Below are positions 7,454-16,037 of a stretch of 48,767 nt of DNA, one piece after another. The stretch comes from Lysobacteraceae bacterium. GTDB taxonomy: Bacteria > Pseudomonadota > Gammaproteobacteria > Xanthomonadales > Xanthomonadaceae. The notes below the pieces were generated by a model, which worked only from the letters and a program-made list of their open reading frames with translations, had not been told where the DNA came from and ran no database searches. Every line of letters begins with the position of its first letter. Position 1 is the stretch's first letter. The stretch spans positions 1 through 48,767 of the forward strand of contig JAUXUI010000089.1 in assembly GCA_030681035.1 (NCBI GenBank). The letters run 5' to 3'. A program made the position numbers and the translations under genes.

Positions 7454-8509
7454 CTACACGGGCAGCGATGTGTGCCGCGCCAATGCCCACGCCACGTGTT
7501 CGCGCACGATTTCCGATGGATGCTCCAACCGTGCATGCAGCGCCGCAATGGTGGCCACACTGGATGGGGCGTTGCCGAGCGCTACCGCAATATTGCGCAG
7601 CCAGTTTTGGTAACCGGTGCGGCGAATCGCCGAGCCTTCAGTGCGGGTCAGGAATTCCGCTTCGGTCCAGGCAAACAGGTCGGCCAGACTGGCTTTGTCC
7701 AAATCGTTGCGGACGCGGAAGTCCGGCTCATCGTGGCGTTTGGCAAACTTGTTCCAGGGGCAGACCAGTTGGCAGTCGTCGCAGCCGAAGATGCGATTGC
7801 CGATCAGCGGGCGCAGGGCTTCGTCGATGCTGCCGTGATGCTCGATGGTGAGGTAGCTGATACAGCGCCGCGCATCGACGCGATACGGCGCGACGATGGC
7901 GCCGGTCGGGCAGATATCGATGCAGCGCGTGCAGGTGCCGCAATGCGCGCTGGCTGGCGCGTCCACCGGCAGCGGCAGGTCGGTGAGGATCTCGCCAAGG
8001 AAAAACCAGGAGCCGTTGCTGCGGTCGATCAGGCAGCTGTGCTTGCCGATCCAGCCCAGCCCGGCATCACGCGCCAGCGCGCGTTCCAGCACCGGTGCCG
8101 AGTCAACGAACACACGATAGCCAAAGCTGCCGATTGCCGAGCCGATGCGATCGGACAACTGTTGCAAGCGGCGCCGCATCAGCTTGTGGTAATCGCGGCC
8201 CAGCGCATAGCGCGCAACATAGGCGCGCTCGCCGTCGGCGAGGGTGCGCCAGGCTTCGGCATCATCGGTGCCGTAATCCTTGCGTACGCAGATCGCACGG
8301 CAAGTGCCGGCGACCAGTTGCTCGGGCTTGGCGCGCAGCTCAGTATTGCGCGCCATGTAGCCCATGCTGCCATGCTGGCCCTGGGCCAGCCAGTCGAGCA
8401 GGTGCTGGTGATCCGTGCCCAACTGCGGTTGCACGATGCCGGTCTGGGCAAAGCCCAGTTCGCTTGCCCATTGCCGGATGTCGGTAGCCAGTTGGTACAC
8501 GTCGATCAT
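7454..8509 (-). CDS. queG: Epoxyqueuosine reductase QueG
   Basis: 351 residues from ATG 8509 (MIDVYQLATDIRQWA). QueG is a cobalamin- and Fe-S-dependent enzyme reducing epoxyqueuosine to queuosine in tRNA anticodons. Two ferredoxin-like [4Fe-4S] motifs are evident: CGTCTRCIDICPTGAI, and a second cluster including CDDCQLVCPWNKF. The C-terminal part looks like the HEAT-like PBS-lyase segment (final VREHVAWALARH). The open frame runs back another 54 codons, but the upstream part would cross the divergent nnr start and is non-family. queG and nnr are divergent here, with about 106 bp between starts. In Escherichia coli the same genes are neighbours as well, so the linkage to nnr-tsaE-amiB is conserved. 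Confidence 0.95.
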   Translation of the reverse strand: MIDVYQLATDIRQWASELGFAQTGIVQPQLGTDHQHLLDWLAQGQHGSMGYMARNTELRAKPEQLVAGTCRAICVRKDYGTDDAEAWRTLADGERAYVARYALGRDYHKLMRRRLQQLSDRIGSAIGSFGYRVFVDSAPVLERALARDAGLGWIGKHSCLIDRSNGSWFFLGEILTDLPLPVDAPASAHCGTCTRCIDICPTGAIVAPYRVDARRCISYLTIEHHGSIDEALRPLIGNRIFGCDDCQLVCPWNKFAKRHDEPDFRVRNDLDKASLADLFAWTEAEFLTRTEGSAIRRTGYQNWLRNIAVALGNAPSSVATIAALHARLEHPSEIVREHVAWALARHTSLPV

Positions 8510-8615
8510 CGCAACAGTATAAGGGCTGGTCTTGCGCGCCTTGCCGTGTGTCGGGCTATCAATGGCGCTGGCAGTGTGCGAATGTTTCTCCTTGATTGAT
8601 TGATGAAGCCAGCCC

Positions 8616-10097
8616 ATGCCTATTCCGCTGCACCGGGCGCAGGACGCCCAGGCAATTGACCGATATGCCATCGAAACGCTCGGTGTGGCGGCCTACACGT
8701 TGATGCGCCGCGCGGGCGAGGCGGCATGGGTGCGGTTGAAAGCGCACTGGCCGGCCGCACACCGCATCGGCGTGTTGTGCGGGCCGGGCAACAATGGTGG
8801 CGATGGCTACGTGCTGGCGCGACTGGCGCGCATCGCCGGTGCCGAGGTGCAAGTGGTGATCCTCCCCGGTGGCGAGCCGCGCAGTGACAGCGCGCGGCAG
8901 GCACATGCCGACTGGCTGGCCGCAGGCGGAAGCAGCGCGGTGTTTGCGGGCGGTTTGCCGGCACGCGATGTGTGGGTGGATGCGCTGTTCGGGATTGGTC
9001 TGGCGCGAGTGCCCGAGGGCTTTGCAGCGGCGGCAATTCAGGCGCTCAACGCGCAGATGGCACCGGTATTGGCTTTGGATGTGCCGTCGGGAGTGGATGC
9101 CGATACCGGTGCAGCGGCGGGCCTTTCGGTTCGCGCCGATGTGTGCATCGAGTTCATCGTTGGCAAGTGCGGCCTGCACACAGGCGCCGGACGCGACAGC
9201 AGTGGCCATCGTGAATCCGACGCGCTGGGTTTGCCGCACAAAGCGTGCGCGGCGGTGCCGCCGTATGCCTGGCTCTATCGGCAACCGGATATCAGCGCAT
9301 TTCTCGGGCCGCGCCCGGGTAACGCGCACAAGGGTTTGTTCGGCCATGTGCTGTGCGTTGGCGGTGAGCGCGGCATGGCTGGTGCAATCACCCTGTGCGC
9401 AGCGGGCGCCTTGCGTGCCGGTGCGGGCCTGGTCAGCGTCGCAACCCGCATGGTCAATGTGCCGATAGTGCAGGGGCAGCGCACGGAACTGATGGTGAGC
9501 GCCGCAGAGAGCGCCGACGATTTGGCACCACTGCTGGAGCGAGCGAGCGTGGTCGTGATCGGGCCAGGGCTTGGTAGCCAGGCATGGGCTGCGAACGCAT
9601 TGCAAGCCACGCTTGATGCCGGCAAGCCGCTGGTGCTCGACGCCGATGCGCTGAATCTGCTGGCGCGCACACCGAGGCAAGTGCCCAACGCCGTGCTGAC
9701 GCCGCATCCGGGCGAGGCTGCGCGCCTGCTGGCAAGCGATGTCGCAACAGTGCAGCGTGACCGCTTTGCTGCTGCCACTGCCTTGGCGCAACGCTACCAG
9801 GCCTGTGTCGTGCTCAAGGGCGCCGGCACGGTGATTGCGGCGCCGGGTGGACATCCGTGCATCATCGATGCTGGGAATCCGGGGATGGCATCCGGTGGCA
9901 TGGGCGATGTACTGGCCGGCGTCATCGCCGCGTTGCGTGCGCAGGGGCTGGATGGTTATGAAGCGGCGCTGTGTGGAGCGCTGGTGCATGCTTGTGCCGG
10001 TGATCTTGCCGCCGCTGATGGCGAGCGCGGGCTGCTGGCCAGCGACCTGTTGCCCGCCATTCGCCAGTTGGTCAATCCGGGTTTGTCGTGCGCTTGA
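8616..10097 (+). CDS. nnr: Bifunctional NAD(P)H-hydrate epimerase / ADP-dependent dehydratase
   Basis: A 493-residue fusion that repairs hydrated NADH and NADPH. The N-terminal YjeF_N epimerase domain (about 1-215) has GPGNNGGDG at 56-64. The C-terminal ribokinase-like dehydratase domain (about 230-490) has DADALNLL, LTPHPGE and GNPGMASGGMGDVLAG near 420-435, the ADP-dependent signature. ATG 8616 follows a purine-poor leader, and the start matches the family's N-terminus (Q-A-Q-x-x-x-D-R). The tsaE start lies inside its last codons (10 bp overlap), so translation is probably coupled. Confidence 0.95.
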   Translation: MPIPLHRAQDAQAIDRYAIETLGVAAYTLMRRAGEAAWVRLKAHWPAAHRIGVLCGPGNNGGDGYVLARLARIAGAEVQVVILPGGEPRSDSARQAHADWLAAGGSSAVFAGGLPARDVWVDALFGIGLARVPEGFAAAAIQALNAQMAPVLALDVPSGVDADTGAAAGLSVRADVCIEFIVGKCGLHTGAGRDSSGHRESDALGLPHKACAAVPPYAWLYRQPDISAFLGPRPGNAHKGLFGHVLCVGGERGMAGAITLCAAGALRAGAGLVSVATRMVNVPIVQGQRTELMVSAAESADDLAPLLERASVVVIGPGLGSQAWAANALQATLDAGKPLVLDADALNLLARTPRQVPNAVLTPHPGEAARLLASDVATVQRDRFAAATALAQRYQACVVLKGAGTVIAAPGGHPCIIDAGNPGMASGGMGDVLAGVIAALRAQGLDGYEAALCGALVHACAGDLAAADGERGLLASDLLPAIRQLVNPGLSCA

Positions 10098-10549
10098 ACC
10101 TCGTCACTGCCGCCGACACCGACGTGCTCGGCGCGCGACTGGCAGCAACCCGGCCGCAGCCGGCGGTGGTGGCGTTGTCAGGGCCATTGGGCGCGGGTAA
10201 ATCGAGTTTGGCCCGTGCGATGTTGCGCGCTCTCGGGGTAACCGGAGCGGTGCGCAGCCCTACCTACACCTTGCTTGAACGCTATGCGGTGCCCGGCGGT
10301 GAGGCCCTGCACCTGGATTTGTATCGCATCGGCGCGGCCAGTGAGCTGCAATTCCTTGGCCTTGATGATGCCGGCGACGCCATCCTGTGGCTGGTTGAAT
10401 GGCCCGAGCGCGGCGTCGGCGCATTGCCCGCGTTTGACCTGAGGATTGAACTGGCGATTGCCGGTGCGGGGCGATCAGCCGACCTGACGGCACTGAGCGG
10501 CGCTGGCGAGCGTTGGCTCGAACGCCTCGCTGCGCCGCTTGCTTCTTGA
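10088..10549 (+). CDS. tsaE: tRNA threonylcarbamoyladenosine biosynthesis ATPase TsaE
   Basis: 153 residues starting at GTG 10088 inside the end of nnr. The P-loop GPLGAGKSS is at 32-40. The family motifs SPTYTLLERY and LHLDLYRI follow, then GLDD and VEWPERG. TsaE binds TsaB-TsaD and its ATPase activity resets the complex that makes t6A37 in ANN-decoding tRNAs. It is the second gene of nnr-tsaE-amiC, the common gammaproteobacterial order. The next gene starts after a gap of about 87 bp. Confidence 0.95.
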   Translation: MRLNLVTAADTDVLGARLAATRPQPAVVALSGPLGAGKSSLARAMLRALGVTGAVRSPTYTLLERYAVPGGEALHLDLYRIGAASELQFLGLDDAGDAILWLVEWPERGVGALPAFDLRIELAIAGAGRSADLTALSGAGERWLERLAAPLAS

Positions 10550-10636
10550 TGTTGTGTCGAGATAGCGCCTTCAGGTGTCAGATTGCAAAAGGAAAAATGC
10601 TTGCAATTCGTGGCATTTTGCTGTCAAATCCGGAGC

Positions 10637-12019
10637 ATGAACCGGTTGCGCCCAATGTTTTGCGCCAAAGCTACGCTCGCGGTTATGTTCGCGGCGCTCT
10701 CTGGCCTTGCCTGCGCCGCCGAGTTGACGGCCCTGAGCCTGAGTGAAACGGGTACCTATTCGCGCGCCGAGTTCGCGCTCAGCGGCCCCGCCGAGTACAA
10801 GGTTTTCACACTCGCCAACCCGGATCGGCTGGTGGTGGATCTGCAAGGCTCACGCTTGGCATTGAATTATCGTGAGGCATCGCCCACTGGCCCGGTTGCA
10901 GCGGTACGTACCGGTTCGCCAAGCGCGGGTGCGTTGCGCGTGGTATTCGATCTTGCTGCTGCGGTGCGGCCAAAAACCTTCCTGCTCACGCCCTCGACGG
11001 GTGTGGGGCATCGCCTGGTGATCGAGTTGCACGCGGATGCCGCGCAAAGCACGGCAAAAACGCTGCAAGACATGGTGCCCGATACCGGGCGCGATGTGCT
11101 GATCGCCGTCGATGCCGGGCATGGCGGGCAAGACCCGGGCGCGCGTGGTGCCAAAGGCACCTGGGAAAAGCAGATCACCTTGGCGGTTGCGCGCGAGTTG
11201 GCGCGGCAAATCAACGCCGAGCGCGGCCTCAAAGCCATCCTGATCCGCGATGGTGACCAATTCATACCGCTGCAACAGCGTTACCGCAAAGCGCGTGAGG
11301 CCAAGGCGGATTTGTTTGTTTCGATCCATGCCGATGCCTTCAACAAGCCCAGCGCATCGGGTGCGTCGGTATTCGTGATGTCGCAGCGTGGCGCATCCAG
11401 CGAGGCCGCACGCTGGCTGGCAGATCGCGAAAACGCAGCCGATCTGGTGGGCGGCGTCACGCTTGACGACAAGGACAACACCCTGGCCAAAGTGCTGCTC
11501 GACCTGTCGCAAAGCGCCACCATGAAGGCGTCCGAGGACATTGCCGAAAATGTGTTGTCAGCGCTTAAGCGGGTGGCAAAGACCCACAAGCCACAAGTCG
11601 AGCGTGCCAATTTCGTGGTGTTGCGTTCACCGGATGTACCGTCGTTGCTGGTCGAAACCGCGTTTATCAGCAACCCGGAAGAAGAAAAGAAACTCAACGA
11701 CCCCGCGCATCAGAAGCGCTTGTCGTTGGCCATACTCGATGGTGTACGCAACTATTTCACAACGCGGCCGTTGCCCGGCACCTGGCTTGCCGCGCAACAG
11801 GGGCGGCAGCGTGCCAGCGAGCATCTGGTGAGTCGTGGCGATACCCTGTCGGGCATCGCCAACCGACATGGCGTCAGCGTTGCCAGTCTGCGCCATGAAA
11901 ATCGCCTGCACAGCGATGTGCTGCGCATCGGCCAGCGTTTGCGTATCCCATCGCTGGCTACTGCCGCAACGGGCAGCATTGTCGCCGCATCCGGGATTGC
12001 ACCGTCAAGCCCGCAGTGA
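10637..12019 (+). CDS. N-acetylmuramoyl-L-alanine amidase (AmiB/AmiC-type) with AMIN and LysM domains
   Basis: 460 residues from ATG 10637, with CCGGAGC directly upstream; the in-frame TTG at 10583 is less likely. The signal peptide ends near LACA-AE. A periplasmic AMIN septum-targeting domain follows (about 25-125). The Amidase_3 zinc domain (about 155-385) has DAGHGGQDPGARG, the SIHADAF block and LVETAFISNPEEE. One C-terminal LysM repeat is seen (about 405-450: SRGDTLSGIANRHGVS). It cleaves the amide linking stem peptides to glycan at division. Downstream, mutL, which often follows amiB/amiC, is absent, and the next gene is convergent. Confidence 0.93.
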   Translation: MNRLRPMFCAKATLAVMFAALSGLACAAELTALSLSETGTYSRAEFALSGPAEYKVFTLANPDRLVVDLQGSRLALNYREASPTGPVAAVRTGSPSAGALRVVFDLAAAVRPKTFLLTPSTGVGHRLVIELHADAAQSTAKTLQDMVPDTGRDVLIAVDAGHGGQDPGARGAKGTWEKQITLAVARELARQINAERGLKAILIRDGDQFIPLQQRYRKAREAKADLFVSIHADAFNKPSASGASVFVMSQRGASSEAARWLADRENAADLVGGVTLDDKDNTLAKVLLDLSQSATMKASEDIAENVLSALKRVAKTHKPQVERANFVVLRSPDVPSLLVETAFISNPEEEKKLNDPAHQKRLSLAILDGVRNYFTTRPLPGTWLAAQQGRQRASEHLVSRGDTLSGIANRHGVSVASLRHENRLHSDVLRIGQRLRIPSLATAATGSIVAASGIAPSSPQ

Positions 12020-12040
12020 GCCTGCGCCAGGCTTTGCTTT

Positions 12041-12066
12041 TGTGGGAGCGCGCCTCGTGCGAGAAG
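12041..12066. repeat. REP-like element (TGTGGGAGCGCGCCTCGTGC)
   Basis: This has the GGGAGC head plus a partly palindromic GCGCGCCTCGTGCGAG body, 20 bp after the amidase stop and between convergent genes. It is related to the 1438 and 1491 elements. Confidence 0.55.
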
Positions 12067-12096
12067 CTCTATGCCGAGCCACTCATTGCAGTGTGC

Positions 12097-12534
12097 TTAC
12101 TCGCCGATGTCCTCGTTCCACAGCGCTGGGTGGGCTTCAATGAACGACTTCATCAGCGCCTTGCATTCGGCATTGTCGGCCAGTTGCAGATCGACGCCGC
12201 GGCTGCGCAGCCAAGCCTCTTCACCCATGAAGGTTTCGTTTTCACCGATCACCACGCGCGGGATGCCGTACAACGCAATCGCACCACTGCACATCGGGCA
12301 GGGGCTGAGCGTGGTGTACAGCGTGCATTCGCGGTATACCTGAGCGGCCAGGCGGCCGGCATTTTCCAGTGCGTCCATTTCACCGTGAAGGACAGTGCTG
12401 CCGCGTTGCACGCGGCGATTGTGGCCACGGCCAATGATCTGCCCCTGATGCACCAGCACCGAGCCGATCGGAATGCCACCTTCGGCCAGGCCGCGCCGGG
12501 CTTCATCGATGGCAGCAGCAAGAAAGGGGTCCAT
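12097..12534 (-). CDS. Yeast-type cytosine deaminase (CDA fold)
   Basis: 145 residues. ATG 12534 is chosen because GGAG lies 6 nt upstream; a TTG four codons earlier is possible. The zinc site is complete: HGEMDALENAGRL supplies His and the catalytic Glu, and SPCPMCSGAI supplies the two Cys. The sequence tracks fungal Fcy1 over its whole length as I recall it: GGIPIGSVLV, GRGHN, YTTLSPC, YGIPRVVIGEN and the end motif EDIGE. Hydrolytic conversion of cytosine to uracil for pyrimidine salvage is therefore the likely role. This is unrelated to amidohydrolase CodA. Guanine or other base deamination cannot be excluded. It is probably co-transcribed with the gene at 12572-13072 (gap 37 bp). Confidence 0.85.
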   Translation of the reverse strand: MDPFLAAAIDEARRGLAEGGIPIGSVLVHQGQIIGRGHNRRVQRGSTVLHGEMDALENAGRLAAQVYRECTLYTTLSPCPMCSGAIALYGIPRVVIGENETFMGEEAWLRSRGVDLQLADNAECKALMKSFIEAHPALWNEDIGE

Positions 12535-12571
12535 GCGTATCTCCAAGGAAAGTCATTGTATGGAACGGGCG

Positions 12572-13072
12572 TCACGAACCGCCGCTGCGGCGCAGAGCGG
12601 GGGGTTCACGGCGTGCAGATTCGATCGCAGTAACGGTGGCGGCCGACAACGCAGCGCTGGCATTTTCCAGTGCCTGCAACTCATCTGACAGACGCTGATA
12701 AGCGCGATCGATTGCCGCACAGGCGGTGTCAAGTTCGCGCTGACTGGCGTGATCGCCGTGTTTTTGTATCCACAGGCGGTGTTCCAACACATCACGCAGG
12801 GCATCGCGGATCGGTTTGTCAGCGCGGAGTGATGCCTGGGCAACCTCGCCAATGTCTTCGGGCACCTGATCAACAACCCGACGCATCGCCTGCATCCGCT
12901 CACGGGTACGCAGCAAAACCTGCTCCATTGCCTCGGCGCGATCCACCAGATGCACCAGTGCCTGGTGGCGGCGCTGGGCACGGCGATGCAGCGCCAGCGC
13001 AATGGCGGCAATCAGCAGGCACAGCAAAACAGCGATGACGAGAGTGTTTGGCATGGGTGAAGTCTGCATCAC
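12572..13072 (-). CDS. Membrane-anchored coiled-coil protein, unknown function
   Basis: A ~166-residue protein. One N-terminal hydrophobic helix (LVIAVLLCLLIAAIALAL, about 10-28) is followed by a basic stop-transfer (HRRAQRRHQ). The rest is a long Glu/Arg/Ala-rich helical region (about 35-150) with heptad-like spacing, typical of a coiled coil anchored to the inner membrane with its bulk in the cytoplasm. The start is uncertain: GTG 13072, ATG 13069 and ATG 13054 are all possible, and none has a well-spaced Shine-Dalgarno. I do not recognise a family. It precedes the cytosine deaminase on the same strand. Confidence 0.6.
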   Translation of the reverse strand: MMQTSPMPNTLVIAVLLCLLIAAIALALHRRAQRRHQALVHLVDRAEAMEQVLLRTRERMQAMRRVVDQVPEDIGEVAQASLRADKPIRDALRDVLEHRLWIQKHGDHASQRELDTACAAIDRAYQRLSDELQALENASAALSAATVTAIESARREPPALRRSGGS

Positions 13073-13310
13073 CCCCGGGCAGAGGGCAATCGCGGAAGTC
13101 AGCGCGAAGGATATCTGCGATCAGTTGACGATGCGGTTCGCGCCACAGCATGGCAGCGCAGGTCAGCGTCTGTGTGTGGTGGTGCGTGAATCGTTTTTGG
13201 ACCCGATGGCTTTGGGGTGTTGAGGGCCCAGACGCGGATTTTTTTACAATTGAATGATCGCTTCGGGCCGCATTCGGCCAATGGTGGTTGTTGATGCCTG
13301 GCAGTGCCAA

Positions 13311-14462
13311 TCACTTCATTTGCTGCACCATGCTCACGTGCGCTCGCGCACTCAAGAGATCGCCGATCACTGTCCTGCGTACGAAGCAGTGATAGCTGAG
13401 CAGACAAAGCCCGCCCGTTGCCGATACGGAGGCAGCAAACTTGATGCCCCACGGCAACTCGACGTCCAGCAACCGATACTGGATTGCGAACAGGATTGGC
13501 AGATGCACGATGTAGGTCCAGTAGGACGCATCCGAAAGGTAGCGCAATGCTGGGTTGCTGCGGTTCAACAAAGACTTTCCGGCGATCAGGCAGACGCAGG
13601 TCATCCAGACGCTGATGTAGGCTTCGAGCAACGCGACAAGCAAGGGCGCGGAAGGATCCTGAGCACTCGGCGAGTACCGGTTCAACAGGTACCAAAATGC
13701 GCCGTAGAGCATCAGGCTGGCCGCCAACAACCAGGGAGCGATGGGCCGGATTCGCTCGATCATGGCTTCATGGCCAAACAGCAGATAGCCGAAAGCGAAG
13801 AACGGGCCATAGAAGTCGAATGCCCAGAACTGGGGCAGGAAGCTCTCCGGCGCAGGGTTGGGCGCGCTGACGGAGGCGAGCGCCGGCACCAGTAGCAAGG
13901 GCAGCAAGCCAAGCAGCCAAGTGGGGCTCAGGCCGCGCAGTAGCTTTCCGAGTTTCTCCAGTCCGAAGTTCTTAGCCGACCACACCAGTACGTAGAAGTA
14001 CATCAGGTAGTACAGGAACCACAGGTGACTGGTGCCGGGCAGTTGCTCGGGCAACCCTTGTGTCTGTGACAGCTGGCGAATGATCGCGAGCAACGGCGAT
14101 GAGTTTTGTACCGTCGCCGCGGCCTGCAGCGTGGTGTATTTGAGGGCGGCATGCACCAGTGGCAAGAAGATCACGAACGGCAACGCAATGCGCCTGAGAA
14201 GATTGCGAAACAGTCCGCCCAAGCCACGTCGCGACACCAGCATGGCGGCAAAGAAACCGGCGACAAGGAAGAACAACGGCATGCGCACCAGGTGCAGGAA
14301 CCAGATGCACAGGTCGACAGCGACCGATTGCGTACGATCCGCAGTCGGAATGTACGGATGCATCAGTGGGCTATAGGCCAACGCGGCGTGAAACAACACG
14401 CCCGCGAGCATGGCCAGCGCCCGCAGGTTGTCCATATAGTGAAAACGGCCTGAAGACGACAT
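13311..14462 (-). CDS. Acyltransferase 3 family membrane protein (MdoC/OpgC-like)
   Basis: 383 residues with about ten hydrophobic helices. It starts with the family's hallmark N-terminus, RFHYMDNLRALAMLAGVLFHAALAY, in which the conserved Arg and His are thought to act in acyl transfer. Acyltransferase-3 proteins move acyl groups across the inner membrane onto glucans, lipopolysaccharide, peptidoglycan or antibiotics. The MdoC-like grouping (succinylation of periplasmic glucans) is a guess from overall resemblance. It is the last gene of a four-gene unit, 7 bp after the ABC permease stop, so its substrate may relate to the transporter's cargo. Confidence 0.85.
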   Translation of the reverse strand: MSSSGRFHYMDNLRALAMLAGVLFHAALAYSPLMHPYIPTADRTQSVAVDLCIWFLHLVRMPLFFLVAGFFAAMLVSRRGLGGLFRNLLRRIALPFVIFLPLVHAALKYTTLQAAATVQNSSPLLAIIRQLSQTQGLPEQLPGTSHLWFLYYLMYFYVLVWSAKNFGLEKLGKLLRGLSPTWLLGLLPLLLVPALASVSAPNPAPESFLPQFWAFDFYGPFFAFGYLLFGHEAMIERIRPIAPWLLAASLMLYGAFWYLLNRYSPSAQDPSAPLLVALLEAYISVWMTCVCLIAGKSLLNRSNPALRYLSDASYWTYIVHLPILFAIQYRLLDVELPWGIKFAASVSATGGLCLLSYHCFVRRTVIGDLLSARAHVSMVQQMK

Positions 14463-14469
14463 GGCGGCA

Positions 14470-15156
14470 TCAATAGAACGCTTGCTTGCGGCAGTGTACC
14501 CAGCCGGTGACTGCCAGCACCACGAAGCTCGCCGTTACTTGAGTGAGCAGGATGGAGACGGCAGGCATACTCCAGACGATGCTTTCGGTTTCGACGTACT
14601 TGCTGATCTCGGATATCTGACCGAGAGACATGATGAAGGGATTTATCAGCACCATGCTGCCGATCATGGCGAAGGTATTCCAGCCTTCCGATTCCACCGA
14701 CATGGCGACGCTCAGCGCCACTGAGTAGGCCAACGCCACGAACCCGAAGATCAAGGTCGAAAACACGATCAACCCATCGGGCAAGGGCGTGAAAGCGATC
14801 ACGGCAATGGTCCCGATGAACATGATCAGGTAGGGCGCCAGGAAGGTGACCAGGTTGCCGAGCAATTTTGCGAGATAGAAGTCCAATGGTGTGACCGGCA
14901 AGCTCATCACGAACGCCAGCGTGTGTTCCTTGCGCTCGGCCAGTAGCGACGTGGAGATCGAAAAGCAGGCGGCGGCCACCAGGACGATAATCAGCAGCAG
15001 CGAGCCCAGATAGAAGCTCCAGCCCTTTGCCATGCCGAGCAGACAAAGGGCGAAGATGCCCGCAGTCACGTAGGCCGCAAGCTGTTTCTGGAAAAGGAGC
15101 CAGTCCTTGGCGATCAGCATCTTGATTACCGGTAGATTGAGTTTTGAAAGCTTCAT
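14470..15156 (-). CDS. ABC transporter permease (ABC-2 type)
   Basis: 228 residues from ATG 15156 (MKLSKLNLPVIKMLIAKDWLLF); the upstream open frame is a shadow of the ATPase gene. Six hydrophobic segments are visible: about 28-46, 50-70, 100-125, 128-155, 165-185 and 200-220. This is the layout of ABC-2-type permeases that form two-gene exporters with a separate ATPase. Its start overlaps the ATPase stop in ATGA (15153-15156). YtrA-regulated two-component ABC exporters of this kind often respond to cell-envelope antibiotics. That role is an inference. Confidence 0.85.
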   Translation of the reverse strand: MKLSKLNLPVIKMLIAKDWLLFQKQLAAYVTAGIFALCLLGMAKGWSFYLGSLLLIIVLVAAACFSISTSLLAERKEHTLAFVMSLPVTPLDFYLAKLLGNLVTFLAPYLIMFIGTIAVIAFTPLPDGLIVFSTLIFGFVALAYSVALSVAMSVESEGWNTFAMIGSMVLINPFIMSLGQISEISKYVETESIVWSMPAVSILLTQVTASFVVLAVTGWVHCRKQAFY

Positions 15157-16037
15157 GCCACACCTCCAGCACGCACGGTTGTGACGAAAATATCTTCGAG
15201 ATTCATGGCCTCGGTGCTGCGGATTTCCAGCCCCTGCCCTTGCAGACGTCCCAACAGGGCATCGCTGAACTGGCGCACCTTCAGTTCCAGCAAGTTGCCG
15301 TTCTGGCGCGCCAAGGCGATTTCGGGCCAATGGCATTCGTCTGCCGGCCACGTGCCCTGGCAGACAATCCGCCGCCAGTCGTCGAGGAAGGATTCTTTGT
15401 CCTTGGAAGCGAGCAGGCGCCCCTGGTGGACGAAGCTGATGGTGTCTGCCAACTGCTCGATATCCCGCGTGTTGTGCGAGGAAAAGAGCACGCTGCGGGC
15501 GTCGTCGCGCAGGATGTCTGCGAGCGCCTGCAACACCTCGTCGCGCGCGACCGGATCGAGACCAGTGGTCGGCTCGTCGAGCAGCAACAGCTTGGGCCGA
15601 CGGGCGAAGTTCAGCAGCAGCAACGCCTTTACCCGCTGACCATGCGAGAACCCGGCGAGCGTTTGTTCCGATCGCAGATCAAACCGACGCAGCAGTTCGG
15701 CGGCGTAGGCTTCATCCCAAGCCGGATAAATCGCGCGAATGAAATCCATATGCCAGCGCAAGGTCTGGCTCTTGTACAGGCGCATGTCTTCCGAGGCGAA
15801 GCCGAGTTCCTTCTTGACTGCAACCTGCTGCTCCGGCATCGGCCGACCGAGCACTTCGATGCTTCCCGCGTCGGCGCGCGCCAGTCCGCTGAGAATGCGC
15901 AACAATGTGGTCTTGCCGGCGCCGTTTACGCCCACCAGCCCCATGATCTGCCCTTCGGGCATACTCAAGGTGATGTCCTGAAGCGCAAAGTTTTCGTAGC
16001 GTTTGGACACCCCGGACAGGGCGAATGCAGAGGTCAT
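15153..16037 (-). CDS. ABC transporter ATP-binding protein
   Basis: 294 residues. Walker A is VGVNGAGKTT, and the signature is present in the degenerate form FSHGQRVK instead of LSGGQ. Walker B is LLLLDEPTTGLD, followed by the switch His region LFSSHNTRDIEQLAD. The C-terminal ~80 residues form the accessory domain seen in drug and antibiotic-export ATPases. It starts at ATG 16037, which overlaps the gntR stop (ATGA), and its own stop overlaps the permease start (ATGA). It therefore works as the cytoplasmic motor for the permease at 14470-15156. The non-canonical signature is common in the YtrB-like group. Confidence 0.92.
   Translation of the reverse strand: MTSAFALSGVSKRYENFALQDITLSMPEGQIMGLVGVNGAGKTTLLRILSGLARADAGSIEVLGRPMPEQQVAVKKELGFASEDMRLYKSQTLRWHMDFIRAIYPAWDEAYAAELLRRFDLRSEQTLAGFSHGQRVKALLLLNFARRPKLLLLDEPTTGLDPVARDEVLQALADILRDDARSVLFSSHNTRDIEQLADTISFVHQGRLLASKDKESFLDDWRRIVCQGTWPADECHWPEIALARQNGNLLELKVRQFSDALLGRLQGQGLEIRSTEAMNLEDIFVTTVRAGGVA

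Noticed and set aside
5575-7560. 661-residue open frame on the minus strand opposite the S8 protease
   Set aside because: Low-complexity, His/Arg/Gly-rich shadow of a strong coding frame with catalytic motifs on the plus strand; no start signal or family content.
12016-12633. 205-residue plus-strand frame over the deaminase
   Set aside because: Complement of the zinc-motif-bearing deaminase frame and of a REP element; not coding.
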